Below, in pieces: positions 33,953 to 41,953 of a stretch of 64,000 nucleotides of DNA. Origin of the DNA: Paenibacillus glycinis (GTDB lineage Bacteria > Bacillota > Bacilli > Paenibacillales > Paenibacillaceae). The DNA lies in NCBI RefSeq assembly GCF_009909185.1, contig NZ_JAAAMV010000004.1:116353-180352 (forward strand), given 5' to 3'. Each line of letters begins with the position of its first letter. The first letter of the stretch is position 1. Under the pieces are notes generated by a model, which had not been told where the DNA came from, searched no databases, and was given only the letters and a program-made list of their open reading frames with translations. Position numbers and translations under genes: made by a program.

Positions 33953-35753
33953 GATTTTCGCCCGCGCCTCCTAATTGTGGAATCTCTATGGTAACCGTCG
34001 TGCCGACGCCGGGTTCGCTGTCCACGAGCAAGGACGCCTCTTGGCCGAATTGCAGCTCCAGCCTTTTCCTGGCGTTCTCCAGCCCGATGCCCGTGCTGCT
34101 TCCCGGAGACGAATCCGCCGCCGCTTGGGCGGCCCGCAGGCGAACGGCCTCCTTGTCGAATCCGACGCCGTCGTCCTTGATGACGAATTGCACGTTTCCT
34201 CCCAGGCTGCGCCCGATAATCCGAAGCGTGCCCGCGTCCTTCTTCGGCTCGAGGCCGTGGATGATCGCGTTCTCCACGATCGGCTGGATCAGCAGCTTCA
34301 GCGTATAGAACGATTCGATCTCCGGATCGACGAGGATCTCGATCTGGATTTTGCTGCCGAACCGCAATTTCTGAATCGTCAAATAATTACGGATCTGCTT
34401 CAAATCCTCATGAATCGGCAGCAGATGATTGCCCTTGCGAATGCTGAAGCGGAGCAATTCCCCGAGCGAGACCACCGTCCGGCTGATGTCGTCGACCTCG
34501 TGCAGCCGCGCCATCCAATTGATGGAGTCGAGCGTATTGTACAGAAAATGCGGATTCATCTGCGCCTGCACGGTTTTGAGCTCGGCCTCCCGCACCTGCA
34601 GCTGCTTCTCGTAGTTCTCTTTGATCAGGTGCTGGATTTGATAGATCATCTTGTTGAAGCTCTGACCGAGCCGGCCGACGTCGTCCTGGTACTTGGAGGA
34701 GAACGCGACGTTCAGGTCTCCGCTCTCGACGCTGCTCATCAGCGACCGCAGCTTGCGCAGCGGGTTCGTCACGTGGAATGCCAGAATCGCCGCCAGCCAG
34801 TACGCGAGGACGATGCCGACCGCCATGACGACGATCATGAGCGTGCGAATGCTCTTGGTCTCCTTCGTGACGGCGCGGACGGGGACGATATTCATCAGCT
34901 TGAAGCCGGTCGAGCCGGACGTGTCGTAGATGACCGCTTCCTTCTTCCCGGCGTCGTCTTTCGCCTGAAAATATCCTTTCGTGCCGCCAAGCACCGTATC
35001 CAGATACGGAACCTCCAGCTTCGTGCCCACCTGCTGCTTGGAAGGCTTGCCGGAGATGACGTTGCCGTTGCGGTCGATCAGGAAGATCTGGCTGTCGGGG
35101 TACAGCTCCGCCTTCACGTACTTGTCCGTCAGCGCCGTCTCCATGATATCGATGACCAGATAACCGACGGGCCGGTTGGTCTCGACGTTCTTCAGCATCC
35201 GGCCAAGGCTCAGCACGGACCCGTAGTCGTACAGCTTCTTCATCGAATAATGCGTGTCCCAGACCGAATTCCCGCCGACCTGCCTCACCTTGCGAAACAA
35301 TCCCCAGTTATCGTTGTATTGGTCGTACTCCTTCGGCAGCAGGTCGCCGGTGAAGTACCGTTCCCCGTTCAAGCCCAGGATGTAGATCTCGATATCCCAG
35401 TCCTTCGAGCCGACGAACGAATCGAGGATTTGGGTCATCCGCAGCTCGTCCTCGTGCTTGTCCGCGATGCTTCGCTTCGCGTCGCGGGACAGCACGTCCT
35501 GAATGTCCCGGTTGCTGTAGATATACGTCGACAGCTGTTCGATATCGCCGAGAAAATAGTTCAGGCTGTAATTGACCTGGGAGGTGCTCTCCAGCAGCGT
35601 CTGGTACACCTTCTCCTGCACCGCGTACGAAGAACGGCTGTAGGCGAGCAACCCCAATATGCACAGCGGGATGATCGCGACCGTGATGAACAGCACGGTC
35701 AGCTTGTTTTTGAACTCCATGTTCAATAGCCTGGCGGTAATTGCTCTCATCAC
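33945..35753 (-). CDS. Sensor histidine kinase (YesM family)
   Basis: A 602-residue membrane kinase. A first helix (VLFITVAIIPLCILGLLAY) and a second near residue 300 (LMIVVMAVGIVLAYWLAAIL) enclose a large extracytoplasmic dCACHE-like sensor domain. HAMP follows (NPLRKLRSLMSSVESGDL), then the His_kinase domain with the phospho-His in AQMNPHFLYNTLDSINWMA and the HATPase with PIVENAIIHGLEPK and GIGLENARKRLELQFG. It starts a leftward unit of six genes. GTG 35753 and ATG 35750 are adjacent candidates; AGGAA lies six and nine bases away. Confidence 0.93.
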   Translation of the reverse strand: MMRAITARLLNMEFKNKLTVLFITVAIIPLCILGLLAYSRSSYAVQEKVYQTLLESTSQVNYSLNYFLGDIEQLSTYIYSNRDIQDVLSRDAKRSIADKHEDELRMTQILDSFVGSKDWDIEIYILGLNGERYFTGDLLPKEYDQYNDNWGLFRKVRQVGGNSVWDTHYSMKKLYDYGSVLSLGRMLKNVETNRPVGYLVIDIMETALTDKYVKAELYPDSQIFLIDRNGNVISGKPSKQQVGTKLEVPYLDTVLGGTKGYFQAKDDAGKKEAVIYDTSGSTGFKLMNIVPVRAVTKETKSIRTLMIVVMAVGIVLAYWLAAILAFHVTNPLRKLRSLMSSVESGDLNVAFSSKYQDDVGRLGQSFNKMIYQIQHLIKENYEKQLQVREAELKTVQAQMNPHFLYNTLDSINWMARLHEVDDISRTVVSLGELLRFSIRKGNHLLPIHEDLKQIRNYLTIQKLRFGSKIQIEILVDPEIESFYTLKLLIQPIVENAIIHGLEPKKDAGTLRIIGRSLGGNVQFVIKDDGVGFDKEAVRLRAAQAAADSSPGSSTGIGLENARKRLELQFGQEASLLVDSEPGVGTTVTIEIPQLGGAGENHV

Positions 35754-35981
35754 TGGCGTTTCCTGCCTTGTCCCACGCCTTGTTTCGGCCGTCTAAAGCG
35801 GATCGGTTCATGGGGGTTTTTCTTCACCTTACGCTTGATTTGTTATCGAGAAATTAACTGCAGAAATGGGGGGAAGTCCCAGTTCCCCGTCTCCCCCATT
35901 CCGCGGTCCACGCAATTCCGCGCCCTGCGCGCGCTTCGCGAAGCCTGCCCGGCAGGAAATGCGACATGCAAAAAACCGGTG

Positions 35982-36042
35982 TTGCGCAATTTCTGTATGC
36001 ATAATATACTGTTATTACAATATACTGTTTATACAATATACC
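35982..36042 (+). promoter_or_regulatory. Promoter and repeated operator of the DrrAB-type exporter
   Basis: TTGCGC (35982-35987) and TATACT (36005-36010) are 17 bases apart. From 36003 a 16-base unit, AATATACTGTTATTAC then AATATACTGTTTATAC, is repeated, followed by a half copy ending at 36042. The repeat covers the -10 and the start site, where the TetR protein encoded nearby would block transcription. Confidence 0.6.
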
Positions 36043-36063
36043 AATTCATAAAGGAGCGTATGC

Positions 36064-36951
36064 ATGCACGAATTCGCCATCGAAACGAAGGGGCTTCGCA
36101 AAGCGTTCGGCCGGCAAACGGTACTTGACGGCATCGACTTGACCGTCCGGGCCGGCACGATCTTCGCCCTGCTCGGCCCGAACGGCGCCGGCAAGACGAC
36201 CCTGATCAACATCCTCTCGACGCTCACGAAGCCGGACGGCGGCTCCGCGTACGTCGCCGGCCGCGACGTCGTTCGGGAGCGCGACGCGGTCAAGCGCTCC
36301 ATCAGCCTCACGGGGCAGTTCGCCGCCGTCGACGACATGCTGACCGCCAAGGAGAACCTGCGGATGATGGGCAGGCTGTCCGGCTTCACGGCGGACGAGG
36401 CGCGCGCCAGAACCGCGGAGCTGCTCAAGCTGTTCGACCTCGAGGCAAGCGCGGGCAAGCTGGTCAAGACTTACTCCGGCGGGATGCGCCGCAGGCTCGA
36501 CCTGGCCGTCAGCCTCGTCGCGGACCGCCCGGTGCTGTTCCTCGACGAGCCGACGACGGGTCTCGATACGGTCAGCCGCCGCGCCTTGTGGGAGACGATC
36601 CTGCAGCTGCGCAGCCGGGGCATGACGATATTCCTCACGACGCAATATCTCGAGGAAGCCGATCAGCTCGCGGACCGCATCGCCGTCATCGCCGGCGGAC
36701 GCATCGTCGCCTCCGGCACCGCGCAGGAGCTCAAATCCCGCGTCGGCGAAGACATGATCGAGCTGCGGGGCGCCGACGACGAGCTCTTGGCCGTCCATGC
36801 GACCGACGGCAGCATCCAGGATATCCGCAGAACGCTGAACGAGCTGGCCGGAAAGGTGCCGGCCGATACCCGGATCAGCCTGCGCAAGCCGAGCATGGAC
36901 GATGTCTTCGTCGCCCTGACGACCACCCGATTGGAGGAAGCCGCGCAATGA
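36064..36951 (+). CDS. ABC exporter ATP-binding protein (DrrA family)
   Basis: A 295-residue ATPase of the daunorubicin-resistance type. Walker A is GPNGAGKTTL (~39-48), signature YSGGMRRRLDLA, Walker B VLFLDEPTTGLD, and the switch His is replaced by Gln in FLTTQYLEEADQLADR, as is normal for DrrA. The C-terminal part (PSMDDVFVALTT) is the family-specific tail. It would power export of a lipophilic compound with the permease, whose start codon overlaps its stop. AAGGAG lies seven bases before ATG 36064. Expression is probably repressed by the TetR protein at 37890-38771. Confidence 0.92.
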   Translation: MHEFAIETKGLRKAFGRQTVLDGIDLTVRAGTIFALLGPNGAGKTTLINILSTLTKPDGGSAYVAGRDVVRERDAVKRSISLTGQFAAVDDMLTAKENLRMMGRLSGFTADEARARTAELLKLFDLEASAGKLVKTYSGGMRRRLDLAVSLVADRPVLFLDEPTTGLDTVSRRALWETILQLRSRGMTIFLTTQYLEEADQLADRIAVIAGGRIVASGTAQELKSRVGEDMIELRGADDELLAVHATDGSIQDIRRTLNELAGKVPADTRISLRKPSMDDVFVALTTTRLEEAAQ

Positions 36952-37739
36952 TAACATCCCGTACCGCGCCAGTCCGCAATGCGTCGCTTGCCGTCACGAA
37001 CGCCGTCTTCATCGGACGCAGCGTCCGTCTCAGCCTGCGCAACGCCGAAGCGCTCATCATGGCGATCATGCTGCCCGTCATGCTGATGCTGCTGTTCACC
37101 TACGTATTCGGAGGAGCCATCGATCCCGGCGGGGATTACGTGAACTACGTCGTGCCCGGCATCATCCTGCTGTGCGCCGGCTTCGGCTCCTCCAGCACGG
37201 CCGTCGACGTCGCCCAGGACATGACGAGCGGCATAATCGACCGGTTCCGCACGATGCCGATCCGAAGCCTGAGCGTCATCGCCGGACATGTCGCCGCCAG
37301 CCTTGCACGCAACCTGCTCGCGACCGGCGTCGTCATCGGCGTCGCGTTTGTCGTCGGCTTCCGCTCTTCCGCGGGCTTCCTGGAATGGCTGGCCGCGATC
37401 GGCGTCATCGCGCTGTTCATCCTGGCCCTGACCTGGCTTTTCGCCGCGATCGGGTTGGTCGCCGGATCGCCTTCGGCCGCCTCGGGCTACGGCTTCATCC
37501 TGCTCTTCCTGCCTTATCTCTCGAGCGCCTTCGTGCCGACGACGACGATGCCGGGCTGGCTGCAGGGGGTGGCGAACCATCAGCCGATCACGCCGGTCAT
37601 CGAGACGATACGCGCCCTGCTCGCCGGCACGCCGATCGGCCACAGCGCCTGGCTGGCCGTCGTCTGGTGCCTGGGCATTCTCCTGCTCGCGCTGGCTTGG
37701 AGCCTCGCGACGTTCCGCCGGAAAGCCGGCCGCAGGTAG
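36948..37739 (+). CDS. ABC-2 type exporter permease (DrrB family)
   Basis: A 263-residue permease with six predicted helices. Family marks are FIGRSVRLSLRNAEALIMAI, LPVMLMLLFTYVFGGAI, the YVNYVVPGIILLC segment, DMTSGIIDRFRTMPI (the ABC-2 signature loop) and LPYLSSAFVPTTTMPGWLQG with NHQPITPVIETIR. It forms the membrane part of the exporter with the preceding ATPase. The ATG overlaps the ATPase stop as ATGA. The unit ends at the shared terminator at 37816-37856. Confidence 0.92.
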   Translation: MITSRTAPVRNASLAVTNAVFIGRSVRLSLRNAEALIMAIMLPVMLMLLFTYVFGGAIDPGGDYVNYVVPGIILLCAGFGSSSTAVDVAQDMTSGIIDRFRTMPIRSLSVIAGHVAASLARNLLATGVVIGVAFVVGFRSSAGFLEWLAAIGVIALFILALTWLFAAIGLVAGSPSAASGYGFILLFLPYLSSAFVPTTTMPGWLQGVANHQPITPVIETIRALLAGTPIGHSAWLAVVWCLGILLLALAWSLATFRRKAGRR

Positions 37740-37815
37740 CGGTCCTTCATCGCCGGATCGCTTGCCGTTATCGCCGATTGCCGCCGCTCGTCGATCGCAA
37801 CCGCAGCCGCAACAC

Positions 37816-37856
37816 AAAAAGCACACCGTCCGCCATAAGCGAACCGGTGTGCTTTT
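37816..37856. terminator. Bidirectional terminator between drrB-like and tetR-like genes
   Basis: A 13-bp perfect stem AAAAAGCACACCG and its complement with a 15-base loop. The A and T ends serve both converging genes. Confidence 0.88.
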
Positions 37857-37889
37857 TCGATTATTTGCCGTCCTGAATCATTGCTGCCC

Positions 37890-38771
37890 TTAACGATCGC
37901 CGTTCGACTGGCGCCGTCGCTCCAAATATTGCTCGATCCCGTCCAATATCCGCTCCAGCCCGAATTCGAGGTCGTCGCCGACCGTGCTTTCGGCTTCCCG
38001 CTCGCCCGCGTAGATCCCGGACATCACGACCGGATACAGGTCGGGATAGCGCTCCGGCTTTACCAGCCGCTTGAGCGCGGCGCTCATGGAGACGCCCATG
38101 AAATCTTCGGGGCTTCCCCCGGCGCGGATCGCGTTCACCATGTCCCGGCGGATCAGGCCGGTGGAACGCGCATAGCTGCTGAGCAGCAGCATGATGGACA
38201 TTTTCTCGAAATCGTCCAGCTGCAGCGGACGCATGACGCGGAGCACCCAATCGATCCAGCCAATGATATTGGGCGTGACCGGGACGCTCGTGATCGGCAT
38301 GTCGCCGTACCAGGGATGCTTCACGAACACGGCCACGCTTTCCCTCACGTACGCCCGCAGCCCCTCCCGCCAATCCTGGCCGGATTCGTCCGCCGGAACC
38401 GGAATCTCGCACACGGCCTCCTGCATCAGCAGGAGCAGGTCGTCCTTGCTCGTGATATAGCGGTACAGCGACATCGTCGTATAGCCGAGCGACTGGGCGA
38501 CGCGGCTCATGGAGACGGCCTGCAAGCCGTCTTGATCGGCGATGGCGATGGCGGCGGCGACGATCTGATTGATGCTCAGCTCGCCCTTGGGCCCGCGCTT
38601 GCCCTGCTTCACGATGCCCCAGCTGAGGGCGACGCCGCGCGGCAGCTGCAGCAGCGCTTCGTCTTCGGTCTCCTTGCGTTCCGCTTCTCCTACGATCTCC
38701 TTGCGGTTCGTGTCTCCTGCGATCTCCTTGCGGTCTGGCGCTTCATCCTCGGTAGGCTTGCGGTCAGGCAT
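37890..38771 (-). CDS. TetR-family repressor, likely of the DrrAB-type exporter
   Basis: A 293-residue regulator. The helix-turn-helix is at about residues 65-110 (INQIVAAAIAIADQDGLQAV; VAQSLGYTTMSLYRYITSK), followed by a C-terminal ligand domain of the TetR_C type common beside DrrAB (WRDGLRAYVRE-like segment, WIDWVLRVMRPL). The first ~45 residues are an unusual charged extension with imperfect repeats of an E/D-R-K-E unit (PDRKEIAG, NRKEIVGE, ERKETEDE), matched by DNA repeats. ATG 38771 follows TAGGAG. The operator-like word TACACTGTTTAT at 38830-38841 in its own promoter resembles the exporter operator, which suggests autoregulation. Confidence 0.88.
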   Translation of the reverse strand: MPDRKPTEDEAPDRKEIAGDTNRKEIVGEAERKETEDEALLQLPRGVALSWGIVKQGKRGPKGELSINQIVAAAIAIADQDGLQAVSMSRVAQSLGYTTMSLYRYITSKDDLLLLMQEAVCEIPVPADESGQDWREGLRAYVRESVAVFVKHPWYGDMPITSVPVTPNIIGWIDWVLRVMRPLQLDDFEKMSIMLLLSSYARSTGLIRRDMVNAIRAGGSPEDFMGVSMSAALKRLVKPERYPDLYPVVMSGIYAGEREAESTVGDDLEFGLERILDGIEQYLERRRQSNGDR

Positions 38772-38829
38772 AAGCGTAATCTCCTATCATGGCTCCACGG
38801 ATGTAGATGTCATATTAATTGTATATGTC

Positions 38830-38841
38830 ATAAACAGTGTA
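38830..38841 (-). promoter_or_regulatory. Operator-like word in the TetR-gene promoter
   Basis: On the minus strand TACACTGTTTAT differs by one base from TATACTGTTTAT in the exporter operator. It lies about 60 bases before the tetR start, between a possible TTGTGG -35 and TATACA -10. Confidence 0.45.
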
Positions 38842-38928
38842 CCACAACCCGCTAATCTGCAACAATTGCGCGCAACGGAGAGCCTCCGCTCGAATCGTCC
38901 CCGAAGCTTTGCTGCCGGCTGCCGGTCG

Positions 38929-39210
38929 TCAGGCTACCGCGGCGGCGTCCGTCTTCCGGTTCTTGCCGCGCTTGCGCGCGGCGGCCTTCAGCCGCCAGAC
39001 GACCAGTCCCGTTACCATCAGCACGAGCGGCATCATGCCGAAGGCGAACGTAATCAGCCTCGTCGTCAAGCCGCCCCAGGTCGCGAAATGCAGCCCTTTC
39101 CTCCACGCGTTATAGATATTGATCGCCCAGTTCGGATGGGTCTTGTACAGGATCTCGCCGTTCGAGGCGTTCATGTATACGGTGCTGTTGCTGGACCTGC
39201 GGATTGCAAT
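38929..39210 (-). pseudogene. C-terminal fragment of a PepSY-associated membrane protein
   Basis: The open region reads STVYMNASNGEILYK, then NAWRKGLHFATWGGLTTRLI and a single helix FGMMPLVLMVTGLVVWRLK before a basic tail. That is the last part of PepSY_TM (iron-regulated/flavoreductase-like) proteins, which are normally several hundred residues with four helices. A stop at 39211-39213 cuts the frame just upstream, and no N-terminal part is present; two Fur-like boxes lie directly ahead. It looks like an internal deletion that left the promoter and the 3' end. A small intact protein from ATG 39174 (81 aa) is the alternative. Confidence 0.6.
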
Positions 39211-39214
39211 TTAC

Positions 39215-39233
39215 GATAATGAGTATCATTCTC
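39215..39233 (-). promoter_or_regulatory. Fur-like box 1
   Basis: GATAATGAGTATCATTCTC matches the 19-base Fur consensus GATAATGATAATCATTATC at 16 positions. Confidence 0.7.
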
Positions 39234-39249
39234 ATTAAGACAGGTCGGT

Positions 39250-39268
39250 AATAATGATATTCATTCTC
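39250..39268 (-). promoter_or_regulatory. Fur-like box 2
   Basis: AATAATGATATTCATTCTC matches the Fur consensus at 16 of 19 positions and lies 16 bases from box 1. Confidence 0.65.
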
Positions 39269-39395
39269 AATTAATCTGTCAACTATTTCTATTTCTTCGC
39301 CTTTCCGCTCCGTCGCGCACCGAATAAAGGGTATAATTCCCACTTCGGAACTTCATACTAGGACGAGTTCATTTTTCTTAGGCAGGTGATATGCC

Positions 39396-40868
39396 ATGCG
39401 ACCCGATTTGCATAAAGCATTAAGCGAGCTCACGAAATCCGATGATTTTCTGCAAACTTCCCTGACCATTAAAGGCAGGCAGCTTCATTTTACGTACTAC
39501 ACCACGCTGATCAGCCACGAACAGTTCCATCATGATTTGCTTTCTATTTTTCAGCTGGCGAACGGCGAACTCCGCGATTTGCAGGATTTGACCGCCTTGA
39601 TCCCCATTGAGAGCGTCCAAGCTTCTTCCAGCCTGGAAGACATATCGCGGCGTTTGGCGCAAGGAGCGATCTTTATTCAATTGGCTCCCCGCCTCGACGA
39701 AGGACTTATCGTGGACATCGCGGACTTCAAATTGGGGCAACGCGGCTACAATGATACCGAGAACGAATACAGCGTCATCGGGCCGAAGGTCGGCTTCGTC
39801 GAACATATAGATACCAACATGACCCTGCTCCGAAGAGGGCTTGTCACCGAAAAACTGATCTTCGAAGAACACGTGATCGGATCTTACTCCCGTACCAGGG
39901 TCGCCATCGCTTATTTGGACGGGGTCACCAATCCCCAATATATAGATACGATCAGGCAGCGGCTCGCGGATTTGGATTTCGACGTGATTTTCGACAGCTC
40001 GCTGCTGGAACAACTGGTCACGGACAACTCCAATTCTCCCTTCCCGCTGCTATTGCCGAGCGAGCGCTTGGATAGAATCATGTATGCCATGTTAAACGGG
40101 GAATTAGCTCTGATATGCGACGGTTCTTCGGTTGTCATTACGGGACCCGTCAACTTGTTCAGCTTCATCGTTTCTCCCGAGGACTATTATTTGCCATGGA
40201 TTTTGGGCTCGTCCTTTCGTCTCATTCGGTATTTCGGGGTTGCGTTTTCGCTGCTGGCTCCCTCCCTCTACGTGGCGATCCTAACCTTTCATTACACGGT
40301 CATTCCCAGGGATCTGTTAGGTCCGATCATCGAGTCCAGAACGAACGTTCCTTTCCCTCCCTTGTTGGAGGTGCTGTTCTTGGAAATCACCATCGAGCTG
40401 CTGCGCGAGGCCGGGTCCAGATTGCCGACGAAAGTCAGTCAAACGCTCGGCATCGTGGGCGGCATCATTCTCGGGCAAGCGGCGGTGCAGGCCGCTTTAA
40501 CCAGCAATATTTTGCTTATCATCGTTTCGCTGTCGGCTTTGGCCTCCTTTACCACGCCGATCTTCAAAATGTCCAACACGATCCGGTTCTTGCGTTTTCC
40601 GCTGATCCTCTTGGCATCCTTGTGGGGCGGTCTCGGCATCATGATCGGCCTGATGTTCATCCTCGGCCATTTATTGCGTTTGAAATCGCTCGGGGCGCCG
40701 TATCTCGTGCCCGTGTACCCGTTCCGCGGCCAAGATTACAGCGACAGTTTCATCCGCTCTTCCCTTGTCCTGCTCTCCAAACGATTTTCCTTCAAGCGTC
40801 CGCTCTCGTCGACCAGATATACCATCCGGAAAAACAAAGATATCGGCGACGACTACAGCAATGAATAG
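39396..40868 (+). CDS. GerA-family spore germination protein (A subunit), first ger operon
   Basis: A 490-residue membrane protein of the germinant receptor. The N-terminal ~230 residues form the soluble domain (GLIVDIADFKLGQRGYNDTE, LRRGLVTEKLIFEEHVIGSY, RVAIAYLDGVTNPQYIDTIR, SPFPLLLPSERLDRIMYAML). The rest has about five helices with VNLFSFIVSPEDYYLPW, FPPLLEVLFLEITIELLREA and FRGQDYSDSFIRSS, all diagnostic. It sits in the spore inner membrane and responds to nutrients with the B and C subunits. It starts an A-C-B operon; GCAGGTGAT lies before the ATG. Confidence 0.95.
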   Translation: MRPDLHKALSELTKSDDFLQTSLTIKGRQLHFTYYTTLISHEQFHHDLLSIFQLANGELRDLQDLTALIPIESVQASSSLEDISRRLAQGAIFIQLAPRLDEGLIVDIADFKLGQRGYNDTENEYSVIGPKVGFVEHIDTNMTLLRRGLVTEKLIFEEHVIGSYSRTRVAIAYLDGVTNPQYIDTIRQRLADLDFDVIFDSSLLEQLVTDNSNSPFPLLLPSERLDRIMYAMLNGELALICDGSSVVITGPVNLFSFIVSPEDYYLPWILGSSFRLIRYFGVAFSLLAPSLYVAILTFHYTVIPRDLLGPIIESRTNVPFPPLLEVLFLEITIELLREAGSRLPTKVSQTLGIVGGIILGQAAVQAALTSNILLIIVSLSALASFTTPIFKMSNTIRFLRFPLILLASLWGGLGIMIGLMFILGHLLRLKSLGAPYLVPVYPFRGQDYSDSFIRSSLVLLSKRFSFKRPLSSTRYTIRKNKDIGDDYSNE

Positions 40869-40894
40869 CGTTGCGCGGGCAGGAGGATCAAATC

Positions 40895-41953
40895 ATGAAG
40901 AAGCATCTCCCGGCGCTCTTGTGCTGCTGCCTGTTGGCCGGCTGCGCGCAAACGAGAATCGTCGACCGGATCAATATCATTCAAAGCATCGGCGTGGACG
41001 TCGAGGGAGAAACGTATAAGATAAGCGCTTCTTACCCCACGTATATCAAAACCTCGCAGAAGCCGTCGCTATCGCCGATATCCGCGGAATCGAACGTGAT
41101 CTACGGGGGGTTCACGGCCCTCACCGCCAAGTCGTCCCAGCCGGTCGAGATCGGCCAAATGCGCACGTTGGTCATCAGCGACGAATTCGCGGGCAAGGCC
41201 ATCTCCGAGCTTGCCGGCATCATCAATCGCGAAACCATCAAAAGCAGCAACGCCACCCTTGTCCTGACCAAACAATCGGCAAGCTCCATCATCGCCGCAA
41301 CCTTGAAGAAGCCGTCTTTCTTCTTGTCGGAGCTGATCGAGCAAAACATGGTCCACGGGAATACGCCGATAACCAATTACCACTCCTTCGTCGATCAGTA
41401 TTACGGAGAAGGCCAGGATGTCTACCTGCCCGTGATCGGCACGGATCGGGGGTCCCTGCGTCTGGACGGCGTCGGCGTCTTCAAGGGAGATGAATTAAAG
41501 CTTTGGTTAACCAACGAGGAAGGCTTGTATTTGAAGCTGCTCGCGGACAAAGCCCTGACGGGCGAATACGACTTCAAGGTCGGCCCGAAGGGCATGTATT
41601 CCTTCCGTATTCTGCACGGAAAGCGGAAAATAACGATCGCGCACAACGGAAACGTCACGATAGCCCTTCGATTGTTCCTCGAGTTCAGAGAATTGCCGAA
41701 CGGAATGGACGTTCGAAACCGGCGCGATTTGCATGAAGCCCAGCGGCAAATCGAAGCCGAATTCGCTGCGGCGATCAAAGCGATGCTCGTCCGTTTCCAA
41801 AAGAACGGCGTCGATCCGGCGGGCTTCGGGGAGCGTTGCCGGCAGCAGGACAGAAGGTACGGCGAGCAGGCGTTTTACGAGAAAACCTACCCGAACCTGA
41901 ATTTCGACGTTAAACCGAAGATCACTATCTTACATGCAGGGGTTGGCCATTAG
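40895..41953 (+). CDS. GerC-family spore germination lipoprotein, first ger operon
   Basis: A 352-residue lipoprotein (C subunit). The signal ends LLAGC. Conserved parts are RIVDRINIIQSIGVDVEGE, YGGFTALTAKSSQPVEIGQM, RTLVISDEFAG and, toward the C-terminus, QRQIEAEFAAAIKAMLVRFQ (20 residues) preceded by AHNGNVTIALRL. AGGAGG lies eight bases before ATG 40895; an ATG eight codons earlier lacks a site. Its stop overlaps the start of the next gene by one base. Confidence 0.93.
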   Translation: MKKHLPALLCCCLLAGCAQTRIVDRINIIQSIGVDVEGETYKISASYPTYIKTSQKPSLSPISAESNVIYGGFTALTAKSSQPVEIGQMRTLVISDEFAGKAISELAGIINRETIKSSNATLVLTKQSASSIIAATLKKPSFFLSELIEQNMVHGNTPITNYHSFVDQYYGEGQDVYLPVIGTDRGSLRLDGVGVFKGDELKLWLTNEEGLYLKLLADKALTGEYDFKVGPKGMYSFRILHGKRKITIAHNGNVTIALRLFLEFRELPNGMDVRNRRDLHEAQRQIEAEFAAAIKAMLVRFQKNGVDPAGFGERCRQQDRRYGEQAFYEKTYPNLNFDVKPKITILHAGVGH

